The translations under genes were made by a program, and so were the position numbers. Of a DNA stretch of 64,000 nucleotides, positions 7,827-16,700 are shown in pieces; position 1 is the stretch's first letter, and every line of letters starts with the position of its first letter. The notes under the pieces are model-generated. The model had not been told where the DNA came from, made no database searches, and saw only the letters and a list, made by a program, of their open reading frames with translations. The stretch is from Hymenobacter jeollabukensis (lineage in GTDB: Bacteria; Bacteroidota; Bacteroidia; Cytophagales; Hymenobacteraceae): positions 558,001-622,000 of the forward strand of contig NZ_VAJM01000002.1 in the NCBI RefSeq assembly GCF_005771675.1, given 5' to 3'.

Positions 7827-8597
7827 ATGAAGGCATTACGCAAACTGTTGGTCAGCACCCTGGGCTTCGAGCGGTACATCCGGCTGGCGAGCTACGCCTA
7901 CCTGCGCCTGGTGGCCGTGGGCTGGGGCCGCAAGAAGTACCCCGAGCTGTTTTTCCTGGAAAAACTGGTGAAGCCCGGCGACGTGTGCCTCGACATCGGC
8001 GCCAACCTGGGCTACTATTCCGTGGCGTTGTCGCGGCTGGTGGGGCCCGCGGGCAAGGTGCTGGCGGTGGAGCCGGTGCCGCTGTTTCAGCACATCTGGG
8101 AAGACAACGTGCGCCTCAGCGGGCACGACAACCTGCTGCTGCTGCCCTACGCCCTCGGCGGACAGAACGACACCGTGCGCATGGGCACGCCGGCCCGCAA
8201 CGGCCTGCTGCACCACGGCATGACCAAGGTGGCCGACAGCAGCTCCACCGAGCAGTACGCGCAGTTCTACGAGGTGCCCATGCGCGTGCCCGACGAGCTG
8301 CTGGCCGACTTCACCCGCCTAGATTTTGTGAAGTGCGACGTGGAGGGCTTCGAGTACGAAGTGTTCCGGCACATGCAACAGACGCTGCGCCGCCACCGTC
8401 CTGTTATCCAGACGGAGCTGAACGGCCTCGACAACCGCCGCCGGGTGGCCAGGCTGCTGGCGGAACTGGGCTACCGCCCCTACGTGCTTGAAACCCAATC
8501 GGGCCCGGCGCGGTTAGTACCCTGTCCGCCGGCCGTGCTCGAGGGCCCCGCCGACCGCGACTTTTACTTCAAACCCGACGCTGAACCCGCGAGCTGA
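7827..8597 (+). CDS. FkbM-family SAM-dependent methyltransferase
   Basis: 256 residues. The SAM-binding motif I is VCLDIGANLGYYSVAL (about 53-68). Motif II is KVLAVEPVPLF, and the FkbM hallmark FVKCDVEGFEYEVFRHM lies at about 166-182. FkbM enzymes O-methylate sugars or secondary metabolites; the substrate cannot be told from the sequence. TACCTTTG at 7812-7819, a perfect -7 match, lies only 7 bp before the ATG. If used, it would give an almost leaderless mRNA, but I see no TTG at the right distance upstream. The stop codon overlaps the next ATG by 1 bp (ATGA), so the two genes are probably co-translated. Confidence 0.9.
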   Translation: MKALRKLLVSTLGFERYIRLASYAYLRLVAVGWGRKKYPELFFLEKLVKPGDVCLDIGANLGYYSVALSRLVGPAGKVLAVEPVPLFQHIWEDNVRLSGHDNLLLLPYALGGQNDTVRMGTPARNGLLHHGMTKVADSSSTEQYAQFYEVPMRVPDELLADFTRLDFVKCDVEGFEYEVFRHMQQTLRRHRPVIQTELNGLDNRRRVARLLAELGYRPYVLETQSGPARLVPCPPAVLEGPADRDFYFKPDAEPAS

Positions 8598-8905
8598 TGA
8601 GCTTTATTTCGTTTCTGCTGGTTTCCTTCCTGATTTTCTGGGTCTTGCGCCTCGTGCTGCCGTACGTGCTGCGCTATGCACTCTCTTCCTTTGTGCGCAA
8701 GCAGATGCGCACCGGCGGCATGCCTTTCGGGGCCGATGCCGGCGCGTTTGGCCAGCAGGCGCCGCCCCGCTACGAGCGGCCCAACCCGCGCCCCACGGAG
8801 CCTACCGGCGAGGTGCGGGTGGATTATGTGCCGCCCAAAGCGCCGCGCCAGCCCAAAAAGGAATTCCGCGGCGGCGACTACGTCGAGTTCGAGGAAGTGA
8901 AATAA
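8597..8905 (+). CDS. DUF4834 small membrane protein
   Basis: 102 residues. One hydrophobic helix spans about 4-28 (ISFLLVSFLIFWVLRLVLPY), followed by a polar Pro-rich linker. The conserved Bacteroidota tail reads VDYVPP, then FRGGDYVEFEEVK, as in DUF4834. The function of the family is unknown. The ATG overlaps the stop of the FkbM gene by one base, which suggests coupled translation. A terminator follows. Confidence 0.85.
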   Translation: MSFISFLLVSFLIFWVLRLVLPYVLRYALSSFVRKQMRTGGMPFGADAGAFGQQAPPRYERPNPRPTEPTGEVRVDYVPPKAPRQPKKEFRGGDYVEFEEVK

Positions 8906-8925
8906 TCGACCTACCTTCGGGCTTC

Positions 8926-8960
8926 AAGCCCGGCTGGCGCCTGCCGGCCGGGCTTTTTTT
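8926..8960 (+). terminator. Rho-independent terminator
   Basis: The GC-rich stem AAGCCCGGC...GCCGGCCGGGCTT is followed by a run of T (8954-8960). It lies 21 bp after the DUF4834 stop codon and ends the FkbM-DUF4834 transcript. Confidence 0.85.
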
Positions 8961-8989
8961 GCGGATAACCATTCGGGTAATGCCCGCTT

Positions 8990-9025
8990 CTCAATAGCTC
9001 AGGGTTCAAGCCCTGGGCTATTGAG
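8990..9025. repeat. Long hairpin between the terminator and the YfhO-like gene
   Basis: A 15-bp stem (8990-9004 against 9011-9025) with one mismatch and a 6-nt TTCAAG loop. No T-run follows. It lies 65 bp before the next ATG, so it may be a leader hairpin of that mRNA or a dispersed palindrome. Confidence 0.6.
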
Positions 9026-9090
9026 GCGTTAGGCGAAGCTGCTGGTTACTGCTCAGTCCATACTGCGTACCAACTACCGACTACCTCTCC

Positions 9091-11718
9091 ATGCCCTCCC
9101 CAGTCGTTTCGCCGACTCCGGCTGCCGCGGCGCCGCAGCCGCTCTGGTCGCGCCTGCTGCCTCATCTGCTGGCCGTGGCCTTCCTGCTCGTGCTGGCCGT
9201 GCTGTACTTCTCGCCCATCGTGTTCGGGGGCAAAACCCTCAGTCAGCACGACATCGTGCAGTTCAACGGCGGGGCCCGTGAGGCGCTGCTGTTCCGGGAG
9301 ACGACCGGGCAGGAAGCCCTGTGGACCAACTCCATGTTCTCGGGCATGCCCACCTACCTCATCAGCACCCGCTTCCCCGGCGACCTGACGGTGTACCTGA
9401 CCAACATCTTTACCTTCGGCCTGCCGCCGATTGTGGCCAACCTGTTTGCGGCCCTGTTCTGCGGCTACCTGCTGTTCGCGGCCCTGGGCATGCGGCCGCT
9501 GGTGGCGCTGGTGGGCGCCATTGCCATCGGCTTTACGAGCTACAACCTCATCATCCTCGCCGCCGGGCACAACTCCAAGTCCTACGCCCTGGCCTACGCG
9601 CCGCTGGTGCTGGCGGGTTTGCTGGTCACGTTCCGGCGCAACTGGCTGGTAGGCGGCGTGCTCTTCGCCCTCGGGCTGACCATGAACATCCGGGCCAACC
9701 ACTTGCAGATTACTTACTACCTGCTGCTGCTGGTGCTGGTGTTCGGCGTGGTGGAGCTGATTTTTGCCCTGCGCGAAAAGCGCCTGCCGGAGTTTCTGCG
9801 CAACACCGCCGTGCTGGCCGTGGGCGCGCTACTGGCCGTGGGCGTCAGCTTCGGCCGCCTCTACACCACCGCCGAGTACGGTAAGTACAGCATCCGCGGC
9901 AAGTCGGAGCTGAAGACGCCGGCCCCGGCCCAGCCCGGGCAGCCGGCCGCCGCGCCCGCCGAGGAAGGCGGCTCGGGCCTCGACCACGACTACGCCTTCT
10001 CCTACAGCTACGGTATCGGCGAGACGCTGACCCTGCTCATTCCGAACTACTACGGCGGGGCTTCCACCAGCAAGCTGGCCGCCGACTCGAACACGGGCAA
10101 GGCCCTGAGCGGCATGGTCGATCCGGCGCAGCTGGACCAGTACCTGGCCGGTATGCCCACCTACTGGGGCGACCAGCCCATTACCAGCGGCCCGGTGTAC
10201 GTGGGCGCGGTGGTGGTGCTGCTGTTCGTGCTCGGCGTGTTCGTGGCCGACCGCCGCACCCGTACCTGGCTGCTGGCGGCTACGCTCTTCTCCATCGTGC
10301 TGGCCTGGGGCAAGAACTTCGCCTCCTTCAACGACCTGATGTTCGACTTCTTCCCGGGCTACAACAAGTTCCGGGCGGTGTCGATGGCCCTGACCATTGC
10401 CCAGCTGGCCATGCCGCTGCTGGCCGTGCTGGCCCTGGCCCGCGTGCTGCGCGCCCGTCCGGCCGCTACTGCCGCGCCGCTGGTAGCTGGCCTGCCCGTG
10501 GCCCAGAAAGACACGCCCGAAGTGGCCGGTCTGCGTCGCCACCTGCTGATGGCCGTGGGCATCACCGCCGGCCTGTGCCTGCTGGCCCTGGTGTTCAGCC
10601 TCGGCAGCGACTTTGCCGGCCCGGTGGATAGCCAACTGCCGCAGGGCTTCCCGCTGGACGCGCTGCGCCAGGACCGCGCCGCCCTTCTGCGCAACGACGT
10701 GTTCCGCTCCATCTTCTTCATCGTGGCCACGGCCGGGGTGCTCTGGTTCTACCTCAGCCGCAAGCTCAGCCTGACCCTGGCCGCCTCCCTGGTGGGCCTG
10801 CTGGTGCTGGCCGACCTCTGGACGGCCGACAAGCGCTACCTGGGCGAAAACAACTTCACCAACCAAACCATTACCGCGCAGTTCGCGCCCACCAAGGCCG
10901 ACGAGTACATCTTGGCCGACAAGACCCTGCACTACCGGGTGCTGAATCTGGCCAACCCCTTCAACGACGCCCAGACCTCCTACCTGCACAAGAGCATTGG
11001 GGGCTACCACGGCGCCAAGCTGCGTCGCTACCAGGAATTGATTGAGCGGCAGATCAGCCCCGAGATGCAGCAGTTGTTCCAGGACCTTTCGACCAACGGT
11101 CAGGTGGGCAATCCGCGGGTGCTGAACATGCTCAACGCCCGTTACTTCATCAGCCCGCCCCAGCAGAACGGGGAAGTGCAGCCCATCCGCAACCCCGGCG
11201 CCCTGGGCAATGCCTGGTTTGTGAGCAAGGTGCAGCCGGTACAGAACCCCGACCAGGAAATGGCCGCGCTGAGCACCTTCGACCCGGCCACCACGGCCGT
11301 AATCGACGTGAGCAAGTTCCCGCAGGCGACGACCAGCTACGTGCCCGGCGGCTCCACCATTCAGCTCACCAGCTACTCGCCCAACGAGCTGAAGTACACC
11401 GCCAACGCTACGCAGAACGAGCTGGCCGTGTTCAGCGAAATCTACTACGCCGACGGCTGGAACGCCTACCTCGACGGCCAGCAGGTGCCGCACCTGCGCG
11501 CCGACTACGTGCTGCGCGCTCTGCCCGTGCGGGCCGGTCAGCACACCATCGAGTTTAAGTTCGAGCCCAAGGAGTACCGCCTCGGCAACATCATTTCGAT
11601 GGTGTCGTCGGTGCTGCTGTTCCTGGTGATTATCGGCGGGGTGGTCTTCGCCCTGCGCCGCAACGCGGCACCCGCCGCCGCGGCCCCGGCCGACAACGAC
11701 GACCTGCTGGCGGCTTAG
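9091..11718 (+). CDS. YfhO-family polytopic membrane protein
   Basis: 875 residues. After a short cytoplasmic start, one hydrophobic helix lies at about 20-45, then a first loop with FGGKTLSQHDIVQFNGG, then many transmembrane helices to about residue 580. A large extracytoplasmic domain spans about 590-840 and includes VLNLANPFNDAQTSYLHKSI and FSEIYYADGWNAYLDG. A last helix (MVSSVLLFLVIIGGVVFAL) and an Ala-rich tail close the protein. This is the architecture of YfhO/GT-C-like proteins, linked in some Gram-positives to teichoic-acid glycosylation and uncharacterised in Bacteroidota. It is monocistronic and is followed by the 42-bp stem-loop array. Confidence 0.85.
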   Translation: MPSPVVSPTPAAAAPQPLWSRLLPHLLAVAFLLVLAVLYFSPIVFGGKTLSQHDIVQFNGGAREALLFRETTGQEALWTNSMFSGMPTYLISTRFPGDLTVYLTNIFTFGLPPIVANLFAALFCGYLLFAALGMRPLVALVGAIAIGFTSYNLIILAAGHNSKSYALAYAPLVLAGLLVTFRRNWLVGGVLFALGLTMNIRANHLQITYYLLLLVLVFGVVELIFALREKRLPEFLRNTAVLAVGALLAVGVSFGRLYTTAEYGKYSIRGKSELKTPAPAQPGQPAAAPAEEGGSGLDHDYAFSYSYGIGETLTLLIPNYYGGASTSKLAADSNTGKALSGMVDPAQLDQYLAGMPTYWGDQPITSGPVYVGAVVVLLFVLGVFVADRRTRTWLLAATLFSIVLAWGKNFASFNDLMFDFFPGYNKFRAVSMALTIAQLAMPLLAVLALARVLRARPAATAAPLVAGLPVAQKDTPEVAGLRRHLLMAVGITAGLCLLALVFSLGSDFAGPVDSQLPQGFPLDALRQDRAALLRNDVFRSIFFIVATAGVLWFYLSRKLSLTLAASLVGLLVLADLWTADKRYLGENNFTNQTITAQFAPTKADEYILADKTLHYRVLNLANPFNDAQTSYLHKSIGGYHGAKLRRYQELIERQISPEMQQLFQDLSTNGQVGNPRVLNMLNARYFISPPQQNGEVQPIRNPGALGNAWFVSKVQPVQNPDQEMAALSTFDPATTAVIDVSKFPQATTSYVPGGSTIQLTSYSPNELKYTANATQNELAVFSEIYYADGWNAYLDGQQVPHLRADYVLRALPVRAGQHTIEFKFEPKEYRLGNIISMVSSVLLFLVIIGGVVFALRRNAAPAAAAPADNDDLLAA

Positions 11719-11750
11719 GCACCTGCTGATGAATTACTGAGTGGTACCTG

Positions 11751-12044
11751 CCCGGGGAGTCGTCTTGCCCACGACTCCCCGGGTATTTTTTATCCGGCGG
11801 GTCGTCTTTTTCACGACTCCCCGCGTGTTTTTTACCCGAAGAGCTGTCTTTTTTACGACTCCTCGGGTAAAATTTACCCGGCGGGCCGTTGGCGGCATGA
11901 CTGATCGGGTAAACTTTGCGTGACGGTGCGTGAAAATCACCCGACGCAGGATAAACTTTACCTGCAGTCGGGTAAAAACTACCCGAGCTTTCGTAAGAAT
12001 TACCCGGCAGCGCTTCTCGTTTACCCACCCGGGTAGCGCCGTCT
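11751..12044. repeat. Seven-unit, 42-bp-period array of degenerate stem-loops
   Basis: Units start at 11751, 11793, 11835, 11877, 11919, 11961 and 12003, exactly 42 bp apart. Units 1-3 are clear hairpins: an arm of CCCGGGGAGTCGT type, a T-rich loop, the arm ACGACTCCCCGGG, and a T- or A-rich tail ending TTTA. Units 4-7 keep CCCG...CGGGTAAA but have drifted. The array takes up most of the 363-bp gap between the YfhO-like gene and the PLP-enzyme gene. Open frames cross it on both strands because 42 is divisible by 3, giving 14-residue periodic peptides, but these run antisense into real genes. Confidence 0.85.
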
Positions 12045-12081
12045 GATTTCTGATGCCGCCCCGCCCGCGGCGGCCCACCCC

Positions 12082-13008
12082 ATGCCAACCGCGCCCATTC
12101 TGCAAGACCTGGCCGAGCCCGCCGCCGAGCGGCGCGGGGTGCGCCTGCGCCTGCTGCGCGACGACTGGCAGCACCCCGAGCTGCCCGGCAACAAGTGGCG
12201 CAAGCTCCAATACAACCTGCTGGCTGCCCGCGAACAGGGCCAGAATACGCTGCTGACCTTCGGCGGGGCCTACTCCAACCACCTGGCCGCCGTGGCCGCC
12301 GCCGGGCGCCTGCAGGGCTTCCGCGCCATCGGCGTGGTGCGGGGCGAAGAGGCCGAGGCGCTCAGCCCCACCCTGCAACAGTGCCGCGCCGACGGCATGC
12401 AGCTGCACTTCGTGAGCCGCGAAGCCTACCGCCGCCGCCACGACCCTGCCTGGGTGGCGGAACTGCTGACCGCGCTGGGCCCGGCCTACGTGCTGCCCGA
12501 GGGCGGCACCAATACCCTGGCCCTGCGCGGCGTGGCCGAGCTGGTGCAGGAGCTGGACGAGGCCGGCGAAGCCTACGATGCCCTGGCTGTGGCCTGCGGC
12601 ACCGGCGGCACCCTGGCGGGCCTGCTCACCGGCCTCGACGGCCGCCGGCAGGCCGTGGGCGTAGCCGCCCTGAAGGGTGCCGACTGGCTGGCGGCCGAGG
12701 TGGACGCGCTGACCGAGCAGGCCGTGGGCCGGCGCTATACGAATTACCACCTGCACCACGGGGCCCACTTCGGCGGTTACGCCAGCTACTCAACGGAGCT
12801 GCTGGGCTTTATCGAGGAGTTCTACCTGCGCCACCGCGTCGTGCTCGACCCGGTATACACGGGCAAGCTGCTGGTCGGTACGCTGCAGCTGATTGAGGCC
12901 GGGTACTTCGCGCCGGGCAGCACGGTGGTGGCGGTGCACACCGGCGGGCTGCAGGGCTGGGCGGGTTTTCAGCAGCGCTTCGGCAGCTATCCGCCCGCGG
13001 CCGTATAG
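12082..13008 (+). CDS. PLP-dependent ACC deaminase / D-cysteine desulfhydrase family enzyme
   Basis: 308 residues of the tryptophan-synthase-beta fold. The cofactor lysine is Lys38 in PGNKWRKLQYN. It is followed by the motif FGGAYSNHLAAVAAAG and by the Gly-rich phosphate-binding loop ACGTGGTLAGLL. The family deaminates 1-aminocyclopropane-1-carboxylate or removes sulfide from D-cysteine; most bacterial members without plant association act on D-cysteine. The sequence alone does not decide between them. The gene begins 38 bp after the 42-bp array, so its promoter may lie in or near the array. The DUF4230 gene follows 32 bp later. Confidence 0.9.
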   Translation: MPTAPILQDLAEPAAERRGVRLRLLRDDWQHPELPGNKWRKLQYNLLAAREQGQNTLLTFGGAYSNHLAAVAAAGRLQGFRAIGVVRGEEAEALSPTLQQCRADGMQLHFVSREAYRRRHDPAWVAELLTALGPAYVLPEGGTNTLALRGVAELVQELDEAGEAYDALAVACGTGGTLAGLLTGLDGRRQAVGVAALKGADWLAAEVDALTEQAVGRRYTNYHLHHGAHFGGYASYSTELLGFIEEFYLRHRVVLDPVYTGKLLVGTLQLIEAGYFAPGSTVVAVHTGGLQGWAGFQQRFGSYPPAAV

Positions 13009-13039
13009 CAGCAGAGTTGCTCACCGTTTAGTTGCGGGT

Positions 13040-13672
13040 ATGTCCCTTGTTCGTTTGCTGCGGCGCGTGCTGCCGCTGGTGTTTTTGCTGGCCCTGGGCT
13101 GGTTTCTGTGGCAGAAAGTGGCCGGTACCCTCACCGACCTCAACCCGCTGAACCCCACGCCGCGCGTGACGGTGAGCCACAACACGGTGCTGGAAAAAAT
13201 CGAAGGACTGGGCCGGCTGGAGCTGGTGCGCTACCAGTTCAAGGACATCGTGGAGTACAAGAAGAGCACCTACCGCTTTCTGCCCGACGCCAAAGTGGCC
13301 CTCATCGTGGCCGGCGAGGCCGTGGGCTGCCTGGACCTGCGCCAGGTGAAGGCGACGGACGTGGTCTTCGAGGGCGACTCGGTGGTGCGCGTGGCTTTGC
13401 CCAAAGCCGAGCTGTGCACCTGGCGCGTCGACCACAACCGCAGCCGGGTGTACGGGGTCGAAAACGGCTTTTTTCAGGATGCCGAGCTGGTGGACCAGGG
13501 CTATAAGTACGCCGAAGCCAACGTGAAGCGGGCCGCCCTGCAGTCGGGCATCCTGGCCCAGACGGAGCGCAACGCCCAGCAGATTCTGCGGCCCATGCTC
13601 GAAACCCTCACCGGCCGCCGCGTGATACTGGTGCCGCAAACCGCCCCGCCGGTGCGCGGCCCGAAAGGCTAA
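13040..13672 (+). CDS. DUF4230 membrane-anchored protein
   Basis: 210 residues from the ATG at 13040. The frame is open further upstream, but that part overlaps the preceding gene. A transmembrane anchor spans about 8-28 (VLPLVFLLALGWFLWQKV). The body contains RLELVRYQFKDIVEY, VALIVAGEAVGCLDL and VRVALPKAELCTWRVD, the pattern of the DUF4230 family, whose role is unknown. The C-terminal helix (YAEANVKRAALQSGILAQTE) is also typical. It is likely co-transcribed with the PLP enzyme. Confidence 0.85.
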   Translation: MSLVRLLRRVLPLVFLLALGWFLWQKVAGTLTDLNPLNPTPRVTVSHNTVLEKIEGLGRLELVRYQFKDIVEYKKSTYRFLPDAKVALIVAGEAVGCLDLRQVKATDVVFEGDSVVRVALPKAELCTWRVDHNRSRVYGVENGFFQDAELVDQGYKYAEANVKRAALQSGILAQTERNAQQILRPMLETLTGRRVILVPQTAPPVRGPKG

Positions 13673-13688
13673 GTCCGCCCCAAAAACA

Positions 13689-13733
13689 CCGCCGCCGCGC
13701 CATCCTCAGCAGGACGACGCGGCGGCGGGTTTT
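13689..13733. terminator. Bidirectional terminator
   Basis: An 11-bp perfect stem (CCGCCGCCGCG, 13689-13699, against 13718-13728) is flanked by AAAAA on the left and TTTT on the right. It serves both the DUF4230 gene and the converging T9SS cargo gene. Confidence 0.85.
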
Positions 13734-13771
13734 TGGTCCGGTCACGCGACCGGACGTTCAATAGGTTGGGC

Positions 13772-16700
13772 TTAGTGCGCCACTACCACGCGCTTGGTCA
13801 GCGTCTCAGAGCCGGCTTCGATGCGCAGCAGATAGACCCCGGCGGGCAATTCGGCCACGGGCATGGTGGCTTGCAGACCGGCCGCGCCCAGAGGCTCAAC
13901 GAGCTGCTGCACCCGTTGCCCCAGGCTGTTGTAAAGGGCCAGCGTCACGCGGTTCACACCACTCAGGCCGGGCACCTGCACCGTGAAGGCTTGGGCGGCC
14001 GGGTTCGGGAACACGCCCACGCTGGCAGCCGTCAGGCCGGACTGGGTGGCCGTGGGCCGGGCCGGCGAGAAGCGCAGCTGGAAGCGGCTGAGCATGCTGG
14101 TGCTCGTGCCGAGGTTGAACGTGTAGCTGGGCTGCTGCTGCAAGTCGATGGTCTGGCCGGTCTGGGCGTCGTAGAGGAAGGCCTGCATACCGGCCAGGTT
14201 CAGCAGCTCGGCCGCGCGCAGGGTGTAGCTGCCGGACTGCGGCACCAGCAGGCGTAGCGGCACCACCGTGGTGGCCGTCAGCACGGGCAGGCCGTTGATG
14301 GCCAGCTCGGCGCCGGCCGCCAGGGCCGACAGGTTCAGCCCGTGCGGGTTGCTGAGCTTCAGCGCGTCGTATTCCGTATCGAGGCCGGGCGTGGCGCCGG
14401 CCTGGAAGTACACGTAGGCGTCATCGGTCAGGCTGCCGTTGCCCTGCACCGTCAGGCGCACCAGGGGGCGAAGCTCGGCGCCGCGGCGCACGGGGGCCTG
14501 CTGGTCGTAGGTGGTGACGCGGTTGGCATTGTTGAGGGTGAGGGAGCCCGAGGTCTGGCCGCTGCTCACGCGCACGAAGAAGGCCTGGGCCGTGCCGACG
14601 AGTGAGTTGCCCACGCCGTTGACGTAGCTGCGGTACTGGCCCGCGTACTGCGAGGTGCTTTCGTAGGTATAGAAGGCCGCGTCCATGTTCACGCGCTGCC
14701 CGGTCGGAATGGTGCTGAAGTCCAGCGGCGAGGGGTAGGGGTTGCCGATGAGGTTCCAGCCCGCGTCGGCGGCCGTGGCGCCACTATTGCGGGTCAGCGC
14801 GATGCTGCCGTTGCTGTTGCCCACCTGCCCGGTGAAGCTCAGCGTGCTGGCGCCCGGCAGCTGCACCGTAAAGCCGGTAAACGCCAGCTGGGCCGCGTCG
14901 CTCAGGCTCGTGGGCGACACCCAACCCTTATCGAAGGCCGACAGCGTGGTGGCCGGCGAGGAAGCCAGGCGGCTCTGGTCGTAGCGGAAGATGGTGGGGA
15001 AGGGTATGGTCAGGTTGGGCGTAGTCGAGCTGTTGTAGGCCGCGTTGACGACCAGCGCCGTGCCGCCCGAGCCGAAGCTGGCCACCGTGGCATTTGCCAC
15101 CGGCGCCACCAGGTGGCGGTAGCCCAGGCCGGGGTTCAGCGTCGGGTCGATGTAGCGCTGCACCGTCACGGTCGTGCCCAACACGCTGCCGTTGCCCAGG
15201 TTGGCCACCAGGGCCGTGCCCGTCGCGTCGGAGAGCAGCGTGAGGGAGCGGCTGTTGAGGTTCAGGCTGCCCGCGTTCAGCGTCAGCACCTGCCGGACGG
15301 CCACGGCCTGCGACAGGGTGAGGGTGTTGCTGTTGGTCGAGGTCAGGTTGCGCACCTGGGCGGGCAGGCCGGTGCCGGTCACCTGCACGCCCGTGCCGTT
15401 GTACACGTAATCGGCGTTGGGGCTGAACGTGCGGGTGCCCGTCAGCTGTACGGCGCCGGTGGCCCCGCTGCTGGTGATGCCGGCCGCGTCGCAGATGCTG
15501 AGCGTGGCCCCGTCCTGCAGCGTAAACGAACCGGCGCCGGTCAGGGTCTGGCAGTTGGTGTTCAGCGAGCCGCCCGTCTGCACCACGAAGGCCCCGGCCA
15601 CGTTCACGGTCCCGGTCAGCGTGGCGGCGCCGGTGCCCGTCACGGTGATGTTGTTGTAGCTGCCCGCCGGTACGTTCTGGGTGGTGCTGATGGTCAGGTC
15701 CGCCAGGGCATTGACCGTTACCGTCTGCTGGGCCGAGCTGCTGCAGGTCCCACCGTTGCTCACGTCCACGGTGTAGGTCTGGGTGCTGCCGGGCGAGGCC
15801 GTTACCGTGGCCGTGTTGGTGGCGCTCAGGCCGGTGGCCGGGCTCCAGGCGTAGGTCGAGGCTACGATGCTGCTCTGGCCGGGCGTCACGTAGCTGGGCG
15901 CGTTGGTGAGGGCGCCGTTGTTGGCCCCGGTTTCGTCGGTGGCGGTGCTGCCGCTGCCCTCGTTCAGGCGCCAGAAGCCCGCCAGCCCGGTGGTGCTGCC
16001 GGCCGGGGCGGCGTTCATGGTGTTCTGAATTTCGCTTTGGCTGCGCACCGTGCTCCACACCCGCACTTCGTCGATCTGGCCCTGCCAGGACTCGTTCACG
16101 AACCCCGGGTTGCTGCCGAACATGAAGCGGTTGACGGTGGTGCCGGTATTGGCCCCGCCGCCGTACACGTATTCCACCCCGTTCTTGTAGAACTTGATGC
16201 CCGTCGTGCTGTACACCACGGCCACGTGCTGCCACTGGTTCAGGTCCACGGTGGTCGGCGCCCACACGCTGCTGCCCGTAAACACGCCCCAGTTGTCGGT
16301 ATTGGCTTCGATAACCAGGCTACGGTCGAAGTTGCCGTCGTCCACTGAGAAGACCGTCTGCCGCACGCCGTGGTTGGTGCGCGTGGGGTACACCCAGGCT
16401 TCCCAGGTGCTGTTGGGCAGGGCCGCCGGGGCGGCGTTGAGGTTGGTGGCCACCCGCTGGCTGCTGGCACCGTTGACGCCCGAAAAGCTCAACGCCAGGT
16501 TGGGCCGGGCCGTCAGGGCCACCGAGCCGCCGGGGTTGATGGTCGTCGGGCCGCCGGCTACGATGGAGGGCGGCGCCACGTAGTTGATGGTGGCCGTTAC
16601 GGCCGTGCGCGTGCCGCTTTCCGCGTTGCTGGCGTCCACCGCGCTGACGTAGTAGGTAGTGGTGCCGTAGAGCGTGGGCGTAACGTAGCTGCTGCCGGTA

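Noticed and set aside
9829-11544. A 571-codon minus-strand open frame inside the YfhO-like gene
   Set aside because: Antisense shadow in GC-rich DNA; the sense protein has clear membrane topology.
11751-12044. CRISPR array
   Set aside because: The 42-bp units are contiguous and similar along their full length; there are no unique spacers and no cas genes nearby.
11734-12768. Open frames with 14-residue periodic peptides across the 42-bp array, on both strands
   Set aside because: The period of 42 is a multiple of 3, so any frame free of stops shows peptide repeats. The minus-strand frame continues antisense into the PLP-enzyme gene, and the plus-strand frame stops within the array.
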